A DNA stretch of 64,000 nucleotides, taken from Methanoculleus sp. GTDB taxonomy: Archaea; Halobacteriota; Methanomicrobia; Methanomicrobiales; Methanomicrobiaceae. Below are positions 16,610 to 24,768 of the stretch, one piece after another. Each line of letters begins with the position of its first letter. Position 1 is the stretch's first letter. Position numbers and translations under genes: made by a program. The notes under the pieces were generated by a model. The model was given only the letters and a program-made list of their open reading frames with translations, searched no databases and was not told where the DNA came from. The stretch is taken from NCBI GenBank assembly GCA_011048835.1, contig DSDF01000022.1, positions 22,331 through 86,330 on the forward strand, given 5' to 3'.

Positions 16610-16882
16610 TTAGTAGAATCTCCTGCTGCTGTTGAAGTCCCTGCGGGGCCGGGGCGGGCGAGCTTCGTCGATCCGCAGTGTCCGGCCAGCAAATTCGGTT
16701 CCGTTCAACGCTTCCATTGCTTTTTCTGCTTCTTCAACGGTTTCAAATTCAACGAAACCGAATCCTTTGCGCTCGATGACACGAACGTCTTTGACATCGC
16801 CGTAACTTGAAAATAACTCTTTTAATTGAGCTTCATCTACAGAGTATGTCAGATTGCCGACATAGAGTTTGGGATTTTCCAT
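16610..16882 (-). CDS. RRM-domain RNA-binding protein
   Basis: 90 residues, a single RNA recognition motif: RNP2 LYVGNL at residues 6-11 and RNP1 KGFGFVEF at about 39-46, followed by a basic, arginine-rich tail (PPRPRRDFNSSRRFY). Such small RRM proteins are common in cyanobacteria and scattered in bacteria and methanogens, where they may act as RNA chaperones. A TATA-like CGATATAGATAG lies about 25-35 bases before the start on the minus strand, with GAGGAACG close to the ATG. Confidence 0.94.
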   Translation of the reverse strand: MENPKLYVGNLTYSVDEAQLKELFSSYGDVKDVRVIERKGFGFVEFETVEEAEKAMEALNGTEFAGRTLRIDEARPPRPRRDFNSSRRFY

Positions 16883-17168
16883 TTACGTTCCTCGTTCCTA
16901 TCTATATCGTAACCCATTATCAATTAAGTTTGGGTCACCGGCATCAACTACGCCTGTCGCAGCAGCGCACTACGGGCCTCAGCGCGCTTCCATGTACCGG
17001 GTACGCGAGCGCCATCCCCCCTCTGCCGTGGGTGCCGGGGGCACCCCCCCGCAGAAGCCGGCGGGATGCAGGAGCGGGAGGAGGCTTGCGCGTCGTGCGG
17101 GCATGCGGGACACTCCCGGGATGAAACCGCTGTAAATACGCGTAAATCTTGAAAAGATAGCAGAATAA

Positions 17169-17186
17169 CTTCGATTTTATTCGAAG
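17169..17186. promoter_or_regulatory. Palindrome upstream of the DUF333-chagasin gene
   Basis: CTTCGATTTTATTCGAAG has 6-bp perfect arms around TTTTAT. The AT centre could also be a TATA element, so a dimeric regulator could block TBP binding. It lies 18-52 bases before the possible starts. Confidence 0.45.
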
Positions 17187-17204
17187 TCAGGGCATGGTTT
17201 ATCT

Positions 17205-17864
17205 GTGCGGGTGCGCTACTATCAAACGGTGAATACTGTGAACAGGATTGTGATGTACGCCATTGCCGCACTGGCAGCAATCTGCCTTCTCGCCGCGGCG
17301 CTATGGGTGGTCTACGCCCCGGGAAAAGAGATCGCGGAGAGTGGAGGCGAGGCAGGCCTCGCCAACCCCGCCGCCGTCTGGTGCGTGGAGATGGGCTACC
17401 GCCACGAGATACGGACCGACGCGGATGGCAACCAGTATGGCGTGTGCATCTTCCCCGACGGCACCGAACGGGACGCCTGGGAGGCGTACTATGAGGCGCA
17501 CCCCGGAGGAGCACCCCCGCTCGATGGGTCCGCCGGGGAGGGTGACATGGCCGTCCTCACCGAAGCTGATGACGGAGAGACGGTGTCGTTTGAGACGGGC
17601 CGGGTGTTTGCCGTCCGCCTCGAGGAAAACCCGTCCACCGGGTATGCATGGACATTGAACACGACCGAAGGATTGGTCCTGGACAGCGATCGCTACGATC
17701 CCGCTCCCGGCGACGAAGGGCTCGTGGGGGCACCCGGCATGCACACATGGACCTTCCACGGGGACCAACCGGGCACGTACCGGATCGAGGGCGTCTATGC
17801 CCGGCCCTGGGAGGAGCCGACGGAATCGGATGAGCGTTTCACCCTCACCGTCGAGATCGTTTAA
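17205..17864 (+). CDS. Membrane-anchored DUF333-chagasin (I42 protease inhibitor) fusion
   Basis: About 210 residues. The N-terminus has one hydrophobic helix (YAIAALAAICLLAAALWVVY) acting as signal or anchor. Residues near 53-95 match DUF333: NPAAVWCVEMGYRHEIR and GVCIFPDGTERDAWEAYY. The C-terminal 100 residues match the chagasin/I42 cysteine-protease inhibitor fold: loops NPSTGYAWTL, GAPGMHTWTF and YARPWEE correspond to the three inhibitor loops. So it is an exported protein that probably inhibits papain-like proteases. The start is uncertain among GTG codons at 17205, 17211, 17229 and 17238; no clear ribosome site. Confidence 0.85.
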   Translation: MRVRYYQTVNTVNRIVMYAIAALAAICLLAAALWVVYAPGKEIAESGGEAGLANPAAVWCVEMGYRHEIRTDADGNQYGVCIFPDGTERDAWEAYYEAHPGGAPPLDGSAGEGDMAVLTEADDGETVSFETGRVFAVRLEENPSTGYAWTLNTTEGLVLDSDRYDPAPGDEGLVGAPGMHTWTFHGDQPGTYRIEGVYARPWEEPTESDERFTLTVEIV

Positions 17865-17869
17865 CACAA

Positions 17870-17882
17870 GGGGCGGAGCCCC
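17870..17882. terminator. GGGGC-GCCCC hairpin between convergent genes
   Basis: A 5-bp GC stem with a 3-base loop in the 19 bases separating the chagasin-fusion gene from the META lipoprotein gene. It can serve both strands. Confidence 0.4.
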
Positions 17883-17883
17883 A

Positions 17884-18753
17884 TCACGCCCCCTCCTCGA
17901 AGATGAGGACCGGTTCTCCTGCGGCATTTTTCAAAACAAGCCTCCCTCCATCGATTTCTGCCGTCGCTGCGCACGCGAGCGCCGCAAGGAAGGCCGATTC
18001 CTGCTCCATGACCCCCGCAGGCCCGGCACAGTACATCAAGGTGGTGGCGACGTGGCCGGTGCGGATCGCATTCCCTTCCTGCGTGAAGTCCGTGGCGTAC
18101 CGGTTACAGCCTGCCGACCCCTCGAGGGTGCCGTCGTCACCGAAGACCGCGGTGATGCTCGTTCCCTCGAGCACCGGGCGGATCTCGCCGGGAGCGGTTG
18201 CAAGGGAGACCAGATGCCATGCGGTGCCGTTCAGGTCCGGCTGCCCGCCGGGCGCCTCCCCCGCCTCGAATATGAGCAGCACCTCCCCCTCGTCGTCCTT
18301 CACATAGAGCTGCTGGGCAGCGAAGGAGTAGGCGGCCGCACGCTCCAGCGCGGTAAGAAACTCGATCTCCTGGCGCATCACGCCGGGCGGATCGAGACAG
18401 TATATCTCCGTCCATGCCAGCTCGGTGACCCGGAGGGAGCTGCCGTCGACGGTATAGCGCGCCGTGTAGTGGTTGCAGCCGGCATTTCCGGAGACTTCTC
18501 CCGGTGAATCATTGAATACCGCGGTGATATCGGTCCCCTCGAGTACCGGCTGGCCCGCACCCGTACCGTTGCGGTACGAGATCAGGTGCCATGTGGTGCC
18601 GGATAGCTCCATGACATGCGGCGGGGTGGGGGTACCCTCGGGCGTGGGCGCATAGACAGGGTCGCGCCCGTCAGGCACCGTACAGCCGCAGGCACAGGCG
18701 GTGAGAACGAGGAGAATCGCTGCACAGCACCGGATCAGGACATTAAACGTCAT
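17884..18753 (-). CDS. Tandem META-domain lipoprotein
   Basis: 289 residues from ATG 18753, with GGAGG six bases upstream. A signal peptide ends in a cysteine-rich stretch (LLVLTACACGCTVPDG) compatible with lipid attachment, then a Pro/Thr linker. Two META (HslJ-like) domains follow: the first has LSGTTWHLISYRNG and GNAGCNHYTARY, the second LNGTAWHLVSL and GSAGCNRYATDF. The paired cysteines per domain (GCN and YC) probably form disulfides. META proteins are surface-exposed in bacteria and linked to stress or antibiotic tolerance. Convergent with the chagasin fusion and upstream of the NHL surface protein. Confidence 0.88.
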   Translation of the reverse strand: MTFNVLIRCCAAILLVLTACACGCTVPDGRDPVYAPTPEGTPTPPHVMELSGTTWHLISYRNGTGAGQPVLEGTDITAVFNDSPGEVSGNAGCNHYTARYTVDGSSLRVTELAWTEIYCLDPPGVMRQEIEFLTALERAAAYSFAAQQLYVKDDEGEVLLIFEAGEAPGGQPDLNGTAWHLVSLATAPGEIRPVLEGTSITAVFGDDGTLEGSAGCNRYATDFTQEGNAIRTGHVATTLMYCAGPAGVMEQESAFLAALACAATAEIDGGRLVLKNAAGEPVLIFEEGA

Positions 18754-18829
18754 TGTATTCCTCCGTGAGGGGTATCCGCAGGGGGGATATAAAATGCTTT
18801 TCCGGGTGACGGTACTGCCGGGAGGTGGT

Positions 18830-21004
18830 TCAGGGCCGCCTGCGCAGCAGCAGGACAAGGGGGAGCGAGAGGAGCGGTGCGGCGGTGAGCGGGCTTTGTT
18901 GTGCCGGGGGATCGGATGAATCGGGCTGTTCGGGGGGTGCCGGCGCCCGTGAGGGAACGGGGGACGGGGCCGGTGCGGGGGTGATGGCGGCCTCTCGTCC
19001 CTCTCCGCTATTCTCCCGGGACGGGGGATCCTGCATGCAGGCGGCGGCGATAATGGAAGAACCCGGGCTTTCCACCCGGAACCAGACCATGCCATCTCGC
19101 TTCCCGGCAAACGATACGGGCAGCTCCTCCCAGGCGCCGTCGTGGAAGCGGAGCATGTCCACACCTGCCGGGGAGATCCCCTTACCTGCCAGCCATGGTG
19201 CCGGGAGTGCAAAGATGAAAGAAACGGTTTCAATTTCGTCTTCGCCGATCCGGTAGAATGTCACCGCAGTGCACGCGTAGAGGGTGGCGTCCGGGGAATC
19301 GAGCGGTGCGGGGATCCTGCACTCGTTCGCCGTCACCAGCACGGAATCGACCGGTGCCGTGACCCTGATGGTCACCGCCTGCAGGGCTCCCGACCTGAGC
19401 GCCAGCGTGCGGTTCTCCCCCGGCACGAGGTCCGCGGCATACGCCGCTGCGGTGGAGGAAGCCCCTCCCTCGCCGGACAGCGGGGCCCGGGGAGCCGGGG
19501 CAGGCTCAGGTGTCGGGTCGGGCGTGGGCGGTGTCGTGGGCGCGGGAGTTGCCGGCGCAATGACCGTGAACCCGGCGGCGAGCGTGGCTTCCTGGCCGTC
19601 GGTGTTCCTGAGGGTCACGTCCCTAGCGCCGGGGACGGTGCCCCCGAGGTCAAGGGAGCAGGTGATATGGGTGCCGTTGATGTACACTACGTCGCCGGCG
19701 CAGAGGTCGGGGGTGCCGGCCCGGCGGCATATGACCTGCGGTGCGGGGAGGAACCCGGACCCCGTGATCCGCACCACGGCCAGTACGGTGCCCGAGACTC
19801 CCTCATCGGGCCAAATTGCGGTGATATGCGGCGGTTCGTGGGTCACGGCAAAGCCGTCGACGAGCACCCCCTCCTTCCCGTCGCCGTTGATCACCCGCAC
19901 ATCCCACGTGCCGGCGTCCGCGGATGAGAGGTTGAAGGTGCAGGTGATGGTCTCCGCCGAGAGGCGGGTGGCATTGCCCCCCGGGATAATGGTTGCGCCC
20001 TGTTGCAGGCTGACTGTGGGATTGTTCCGGAAATCGCTGCCGTTCACGGTAGCGTTCACGCAGGAGGACCCGCGCGTCGCCGAGGAGGGGGTGATCCCGG
20101 TCACGGCCGGGGCGGGCGGTATCCGGTAGACGTACACGCAGTCGCCGCCCGCCGAGGTCACGTAGACGCGGTTTTCGGCGCCAATGGCGATCCCGCAGGG
20201 ATCGGTGCAGGCAAATGCCGCCACAAAATCGCCCGCCTGCGAAAAGATCTCCACGCGGTCGTTGTCCCTGTCGGTGACGAAGAGAAAGCCCGACCTGTTG
20301 ATCGCCACAGCGTAGGGGTGGTCGAAGTCGCCCTCGGCAGTGCCGGAGATGATGTCAGAGGGCCATTTCCGGAGAAACGTGCCGGCCGCCGAAAAGACCT
20401 GGATGCGGTGGTTATTCGTGTCCGCGACGAACACCTCGCCTGCCGTCGCCGCGATGCCGGTGGGATTCCAGAACTGACCGGTGCCGCTGCCGGCACTCCC
20501 TATGGTGCCTTCCAGCGCATACGTGGTATTGTAGACGCTAATCCGGTCCAAAGCCCAGTCGGTGCAGAAGGTCCGTGAGCCCTCGTCCACCGCGATACCC
20601 TTTCCATCCCCGGGAAAGGGGTGGGTGGCGAGATGCACTCCCGAGGGGGTGAATAGTTTGAGTTTTTTATTCTGGTTGTCGGCGACGTGCACCGCGCCGC
20701 TGCCGTTCACCGCCACGGCATAAGGGAACATGAACTGGTCGTCTCCTGATCCGAACGATCCCCAGCTGGTGACGTAGGTGCCGTCTGCCGAAAAGACCTG
20801 GATGCGGTGGTTGTAGGTATCGGCCACGTAGACAAAGCCGGACTCGTTCACCACGATGCCGTAGGGCCTGTCGAATTCTCCCCCGGCGGTGCCGGATCCC
20901 GCGAACGACGACTCGAGAACGTAGGTATCCGCCGACGCGGGAGCGATGAGCAGCGTCACGGCGAGGACGACCGAAAAGAGCGGGACAGCGGGGCGTGTAT
21001 GCAT
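18830..21004 (-). CDS. Secreted NHL-repeat beta-propeller with IPT/TIG domains and C-terminal anchor
   Basis: 724 residues from ATG 21004; the upstream frame to 21739 is spurious. Signal peptide (VVLAVTLLIAPASA). Six NHL repeats, for example RPYGIVVNESGFVYVADTYN and NPTGIAATAGEVFVADTNN, form a propeller to about residue 290. Two IPT/TIG Ig-like domains follow (VTGITPSSATRGS and ITAIWPDEGVSGT). Then a Pro/Thr linker, a domain like the PGF-pre-PGF module of archaeal surface proteins (AVTFYRIGEDEIETVSFIF), another Pro-rich linker, and a C-terminal hydrophobic helix ending in RRRP. This is an S-layer-associated surface protein with an unknown ligand. Confidence 0.88.
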   Translation of the reverse strand: MHTRPAVPLFSVVLAVTLLIAPASADTYVLESSFAGSGTAGGEFDRPYGIVVNESGFVYVADTYNHRIQVFSADGTYVTSWGSFGSGDDQFMFPYAVAVNGSGAVHVADNQNKKLKLFTPSGVHLATHPFPGDGKGIAVDEGSRTFCTDWALDRISVYNTTYALEGTIGSAGSGTGQFWNPTGIAATAGEVFVADTNNHRIQVFSAAGTFLRKWPSDIISGTAEGDFDHPYAVAINRSGFLFVTDRDNDRVEIFSQAGDFVAAFACTDPCGIAIGAENRVYVTSAGGDCVYVYRIPPAPAVTGITPSSATRGSSCVNATVNGSDFRNNPTVSLQQGATIIPGGNATRLSAETITCTFNLSSADAGTWDVRVINGDGKEGVLVDGFAVTHEPPHITAIWPDEGVSGTVLAVVRITGSGFLPAPQVICRRAGTPDLCAGDVVYINGTHITCSLDLGGTVPGARDVTLRNTDGQEATLAAGFTVIAPATPAPTTPPTPDPTPEPAPAPRAPLSGEGGASSTAAAYAADLVPGENRTLALRSGALQAVTIRVTAPVDSVLVTANECRIPAPLDSPDATLYACTAVTFYRIGEDEIETVSFIFALPAPWLAGKGISPAGVDMLRFHDGAWEELPVSFAGKRDGMVWFRVESPGSSIIAAACMQDPPSRENSGEGREAAITPAPAPSPVPSRAPAPPEQPDSSDPPAQQSPLTAAPLLSLPLVLLLRRRP

Positions 21005-21189
21005 ATATGGGGGTGAATTTTCCCCTGATAAATTCCTTCTTGTTTTTTCTCGGACTATCTGAGAGCAGAGGTTCTCAAATCGGCCTTGTCCGGGAGGATA
21101 CCCCGCTGCTCCGGGGACCGGGATGGGTTCCGGTAGCCATAGGTAGATTATTATAGAAAGGAGTTGATGGCACCCGTGAGGTGCATGGG

Positions 21190-21438
21190 ATGGCATATGG
21201 AGATATTGATCAGATGCGCCAGGAGGGTGACCTGAAAGGCCTCTTCGGCCTGCTCGAAGGCGAAGACCAGTACGCGCGCAGGATGGCAACCGAAGCCCTC
21301 TGCACGCTCTGCAGTCCAGAGGCGGCAGAGAAGCTGGCACAGCTGAAGTTCCGGGACACCGATCAGCGTGTCCGCGACGTTGCAAGCCGCGGGCACGCGC
21401 AGGTCGTTGCTGCCCTGAAAGCGCGGGAAAGTCCCTGA
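21190..21438 (+). CDS. Small HEAT-repeat-like protein
   Basis: 82 residues from ATG 21190, with GAGGTG six bases upstream. It has two to three helical HEAT-like units: LFGLLEGEDQYARRMATEAL, SPEAAEKLAQLKFRD and QRVRDVASRGHAQVVAALK. HEAT proteins act as protein-binding scaffolds; small forms pair with phycobilin-type lyases or methanogenesis factors elsewhere. No partner is evident here. Isolated between two minus-strand genes. Confidence 0.7.
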   Translation: MAYGDIDQMRQEGDLKGLFGLLEGEDQYARRMATEALCTLCSPEAAEKLAQLKFRDTDQRVRDVASRGHAQVVAALKARESP

Positions 21439-21492
21439 CCGTGCGGTCCGGTCGGCCCATGACTGCAGGGAAAATGCCGGTCATCGTTTGCA

Positions 21493-21519
21493 TGCCGGGG
21501 CGTGAGCACCACCCCGGCA
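21493..21519. terminator. 8-bp GC hairpin between convergent genes
   Basis: TGCCGGGG and CCCCGGCA pair perfectly around an 11-base loop between the HEAT-repeat gene and the end of the histidine-kinase gene. Confidence 0.45.
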
Positions 21520-21657
21520 ATGGCCGGCATCCGTCCCGGCTCCGCAAGTGTATCTCATGGCCGAAAACATGCGGAAAAGCTGTTTCTTGAAGCCCTGACA
21601 CCCGGGTGCACCGCAAGGGTTGCAGTATCCGCGCCCGCCGCTGCCCGCCGGGCACAG

Positions 21658-23820
21658 TCATGGGTTTTGGGCACGCGTTCTGGCAATGCCTGCCGGAACC
21701 ACGATCGCAAAGCGCGCTCCCTCTCCTTCCCTGCCGCATTCGTGTATGGAAATGCCGGTGATGGAGAGTATCTCCTTTGCCAGAAAGAGGCCGTATCCTT
21801 TGTGTTTGCCGACGCCCTTGCGGAAGATCTCCTCCTTCATCCCGTCAGGAACGCCCCTCCCGTCGTCCTCCACGAGGATCACGGCACCGCCGTCCCTCCC
21901 CCGGGCCGAAACCCGGATCGCCGTCACCTTCTCCCCGTGCTGGATCGAATTGCTGATCAGGTTGAAAAAGACCTTTTCCAGCATCGGATCGGCGAACACT
22001 TCCAGCGTGCCGGTCTCGATGGAGAGATCGACGGGGCCGAGGGAGAGGCTTCCCCCCGCCTGCTCCACCGTCTGCTGGACGTTCTGCCATACCGGCTGCT
22101 TGACGCCCATGTCCTCGTAATCACGGGTGAACTGGATCTGGCCTTCGATACGGTGGGTGAGCTGCTCGATGAGGTCGATATACCGCTGAATTTCTGGACT
22201 TTGCGGCACCTCATCTTTGAGCAGGGTGACGTAGGCCAGCAATGCCGTGATCTGGTTGAGGATGTCGTGCCGGGTGATGCTGGAGAGCAGCTGCAGTTTT
22301 TCGTTCGCCCGTAGTACCGCCTGTCCCAGCTGCTTCTGTTCGGTCATGTCGCGAGCGATGGCGCAGAGCGTGGTCACCCGGCCCCCCTCCCTGTGCAGTG
22401 GCACAACAGTCACGTCGGCCCAGCGATTGATCCGGGGGTCAAAAAAGGCAATACTGGCTTTATTTTCAGAATCGAAGACCTTTTTGCAGAGATCTTTCGC
22501 CTGTTCGACCACCTCGGCGGGGATCAGCCCTTCGAAGCTACGGCCGTGCAGGGATGCACGATCCCTTCCCAGCAGCCGCCCCACGTAGGGGTTGAGGTAG
22601 GTGACCCGGCCTGCGCGGTCGATGATCACGACGGCGTCCTCGGCGCTCTCCACCAGGGTCCGGAACCGGCGTTCGCTCTCTTCGAGCGCTTTTTTTGCCT
22701 TGATCCGCTCCGTGATGTCCCGTCCCACGGTCTGCACGCCCACGACTTTGCCGTGCAGGACGATTGGGGATTCACTGACCTCGATCACCGCGGCAGACCC
22801 GTCCTTGCGCCGGAATTCGATCATTTCGCCTTCGATCGTTTCGCCGCGTGCGACGGCGTCATAGCATCGCTGCCATGCATCGCGGCTCGATTCGAGGAGA
22901 TAGTCCCTGCACTTTTTGCCGATCAGCTCATCCGGTGTATAGCCGAGGATACGCTCCACCGCGGGGGAGATGTAGGTGATCCCCCCCTCGTGGTAGCAGG
23001 TGTAGATCATGTCCGAGCTGCGCTGGGCAATCATGCGGAACATCTCCTCACTCGTCCGTACGGCCTCCTCCGCCTGGATGCGCTCCCTGAGATCGCGGGC
23101 GATGGCGCAGACGACGGGTCGGTCGCCGATCATGACCATGGTTCCCCTGATCTCCACCGGGATCTCATCACCGGTCCTCGTGCGATGAACAGTGCGAATA
23201 ATCCCGCTCTTCTGCTGCGTGATATTCCGCCAGGCCTCTTCCCATGCCGCAGGGGAGAGCTCCGGGCTGATGTCCGGCACCCGCATGCCCACCAGCTCGT
23301 CGCGGCAGAACCCGAGGAGACTGCAGGCGGCATCATTGACGTAGATGAACCGCCCATCCTCTTCCAACCAGAAAATCAGGTCCCCCGACCGGTCGATGGA
23401 ATACTGGATCATCCGCAGCAGGTCCCGTGACCGTCGCCTCTCAGTGATATCGAGGGTTGTCTCCACCGCCCCCACGACCTCTCCCGCTTCATCGAGCAGC
23501 GGGTAGCCGCTGACAAACCATGCCCTCCCGTCGGGTGTGGTCATATCTGCGCTCTGCGGTTGTTGTGTCGTCATCGCCATCGCCACGGGGCACCCGGGGC
23601 ATGGCAGGGTGCGCTGGTGCCAGAGCTCATAGCAGTGGCGCCCCACGATGTCGTCCGGCTTCATGGCGATGGATTCTGCTGCCGCCCTGTTCGCCCAGAG
23701 GATGCGCAAGCTCGTGTCCTGGAAGGTGATGTTCTCCCGCACCGAATCGAGAATAATCCTCTTCTCTTTTTCGCTTGCCCTGAGCGCCGCTTCCGCCTCC
23801 TTGATCTCGTCGATGGGCAC
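21658..23820 (-). CDS. Multi-PAS sensor histidine kinase (C-terminal part of an interrupted hybrid gene)
   Basis: 720 residues from a GTG at 23820. Four PAS domains are visible; the first has a Cys-rich WHQRTLPCPGCPV loop that could hold a cofactor. The kinase core has the H-box SSITRHDILNQITALL, N-box NLISNSIQHG, G1 VEDDGRGVPDG and G2 KHKGYGLFLAKEIL. The upstream response-regulator/PAS frame at 23860-24540 is in the same phase and is separated by a single TAA plus 13 codons. The coding texture continues across the stop (DETGAVYAALEVAV), so this was probably one protein of about 960 residues. Separate translation from GTG 23820, with GAGGT just upstream, is possible. Confidence 0.85.
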   Translation of the reverse strand: MPIDEIKEAEAALRASEKEKRIILDSVRENITFQDTSLRILWANRAAAESIAMKPDDIVGRHCYELWHQRTLPCPGCPVAMAMTTQQPQSADMTTPDGRAWFVSGYPLLDEAGEVVGAVETTLDITERRRSRDLLRMIQYSIDRSGDLIFWLEEDGRFIYVNDAACSLLGFCRDELVGMRVPDISPELSPAAWEEAWRNITQQKSGIIRTVHRTRTGDEIPVEIRGTMVMIGDRPVVCAIARDLRERIQAEEAVRTSEEMFRMIAQRSSDMIYTCYHEGGITYISPAVERILGYTPDELIGKKCRDYLLESSRDAWQRCYDAVARGETIEGEMIEFRRKDGSAAVIEVSESPIVLHGKVVGVQTVGRDITERIKAKKALEESERRFRTLVESAEDAVVIIDRAGRVTYLNPYVGRLLGRDRASLHGRSFEGLIPAEVVEQAKDLCKKVFDSENKASIAFFDPRINRWADVTVVPLHREGGRVTTLCAIARDMTEQKQLGQAVLRANEKLQLLSSITRHDILNQITALLAYVTLLKDEVPQSPEIQRYIDLIEQLTHRIEGQIQFTRDYEDMGVKQPVWQNVQQTVEQAGGSLSLGPVDLSIETGTLEVFADPMLEKVFFNLISNSIQHGEKVTAIRVSARGRDGGAVILVEDDGRGVPDGMKEEIFRKGVGKHKGYGLFLAKEILSITGISIHECGREGEGARFAIVVPAGIARTRAQNP

Positions 23821-23859
23821 GGCGACCTCGAGGGCGGCGTATACCGCTCCCGTCTCGTC

Positions 23860-24540
23860 TTAGAGCGGCGTGGCGATAACTTCGAAATGGTATTGTTCTC
23901 CCGCTTCCCCCGTGAATACCCGCTCAAAGATGGATCGCTCGACCTTGCTATCGAAGATCTGGCGGATGGTGCATCCGGGGCACTCATCGTCCCGCCCGTG
24001 AAGGGCGCGGTAGCAGAGATCTCCCTCCGTGTCTCCGCAGATCTCCCTGGTGACCCTATTGGTCCAGAGTACATGGAACCTGGGGTCGATGATGGCAAGG
24101 CAGGCGCCGATATTCTCCGAGACCTGTTCGAGACGGTTTCTTTCTTCTTCCAGCGATTTCTCCGTTTCCCGCTGGCGGACCGCCTGCCTGATCTTGTGGG
24201 CAAGTTCGGTGAACTGGGCGGTGGCATCACCGCCTTTCTGCACATAAAAATTTGCTCCGCTGTTCAGCGCATCGATCACCACGTCCTCCCGTCCCCTGCC
24301 GGTGAAGATGATGAACGGTATGACGCTTCCCCGTTCTCTCAATTCCCTGAGGAATTCGATACCGTCCATGCCCGGCATCTGGAAATCGGAGACCACGACG
24401 TCAAACGTGCCTTGCTCGAGAAGTTCGAGGCCTTCCTGTGCCGATGATGCGGTGTACACCCGGATGCCTTCCTCCCGCTCAAGAAAGAGTGCGCCGATAT
24501 CGAGCAGCATCGGTTCGTCGTCGACGAGCAGAACATCCAT
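23860..24540 (-). CDS. Response regulator receiver + PAS protein (N-terminal part of an interrupted hybrid gene)
   Basis: 226 residues. A CheY-like receiver domain spans residues 1-120: acidic pocket VDDE at 6-9, phospho-acceptor in VVVSDFQMPGMDG, Thr in IIFTGRG and Lys in FYVQKGG. A coiled linker (RQRETEKSLEEERNRLEQV) and one PAS domain with DDECPGCTIRQIF follow. The frame stops at TAA (23860-23862) inside what is normally ATPLYDETG in related proteins, then continues in phase into the kinase at 21658-23820. A TATA-like ATATAAAAAT read on the minus strand lies about 45 bases before the ATG. Confidence 0.85.
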   Translation of the reverse strand: MDVLLVDDEPMLLDIGALFLEREEGIRVYTASSAQEGLELLEQGTFDVVVSDFQMPGMDGIEFLRELRERGSVIPFIIFTGRGREDVVIDALNSGANFYVQKGGDATAQFTELAHKIRQAVRQRETEKSLEEERNRLEQVSENIGACLAIIDPRFHVLWTNRVTREICGDTEGDLCYRALHGRDDECPGCTIRQIFDSKVERSIFERVFTGEAGEQYHFEVIATPL

Positions 24541-24768
24541 GGTCTCGTCCCCGGAGAAGTATTCGAGAAGAATAGATGTGCTCCATTTTTATATGTATGC
24601 AGCGATACCCACTTCCAGTGCGGGGAGAAGTATGGTGCGCATCCGTGCGGCAGAGGTCCCCGCTCTCGTTGGCGGTGCAGGAATGACTTTCCGCGCCTTC
24701 TGTGTCGTCATCCGGGGGCGGCGAACAGCAGTGATCATCGGAGACCCGCCCATTGCTCTCGCAATCGG

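Noticed and set aside
23860..23862. Recoding of the in-frame stop as an amino acid
   Set aside because: The codon is TAA; pyrrolysine uses TAG and selenocysteine TGA, so recoding is unlikely. Mutation, sequencing error or a gene split are better explanations.
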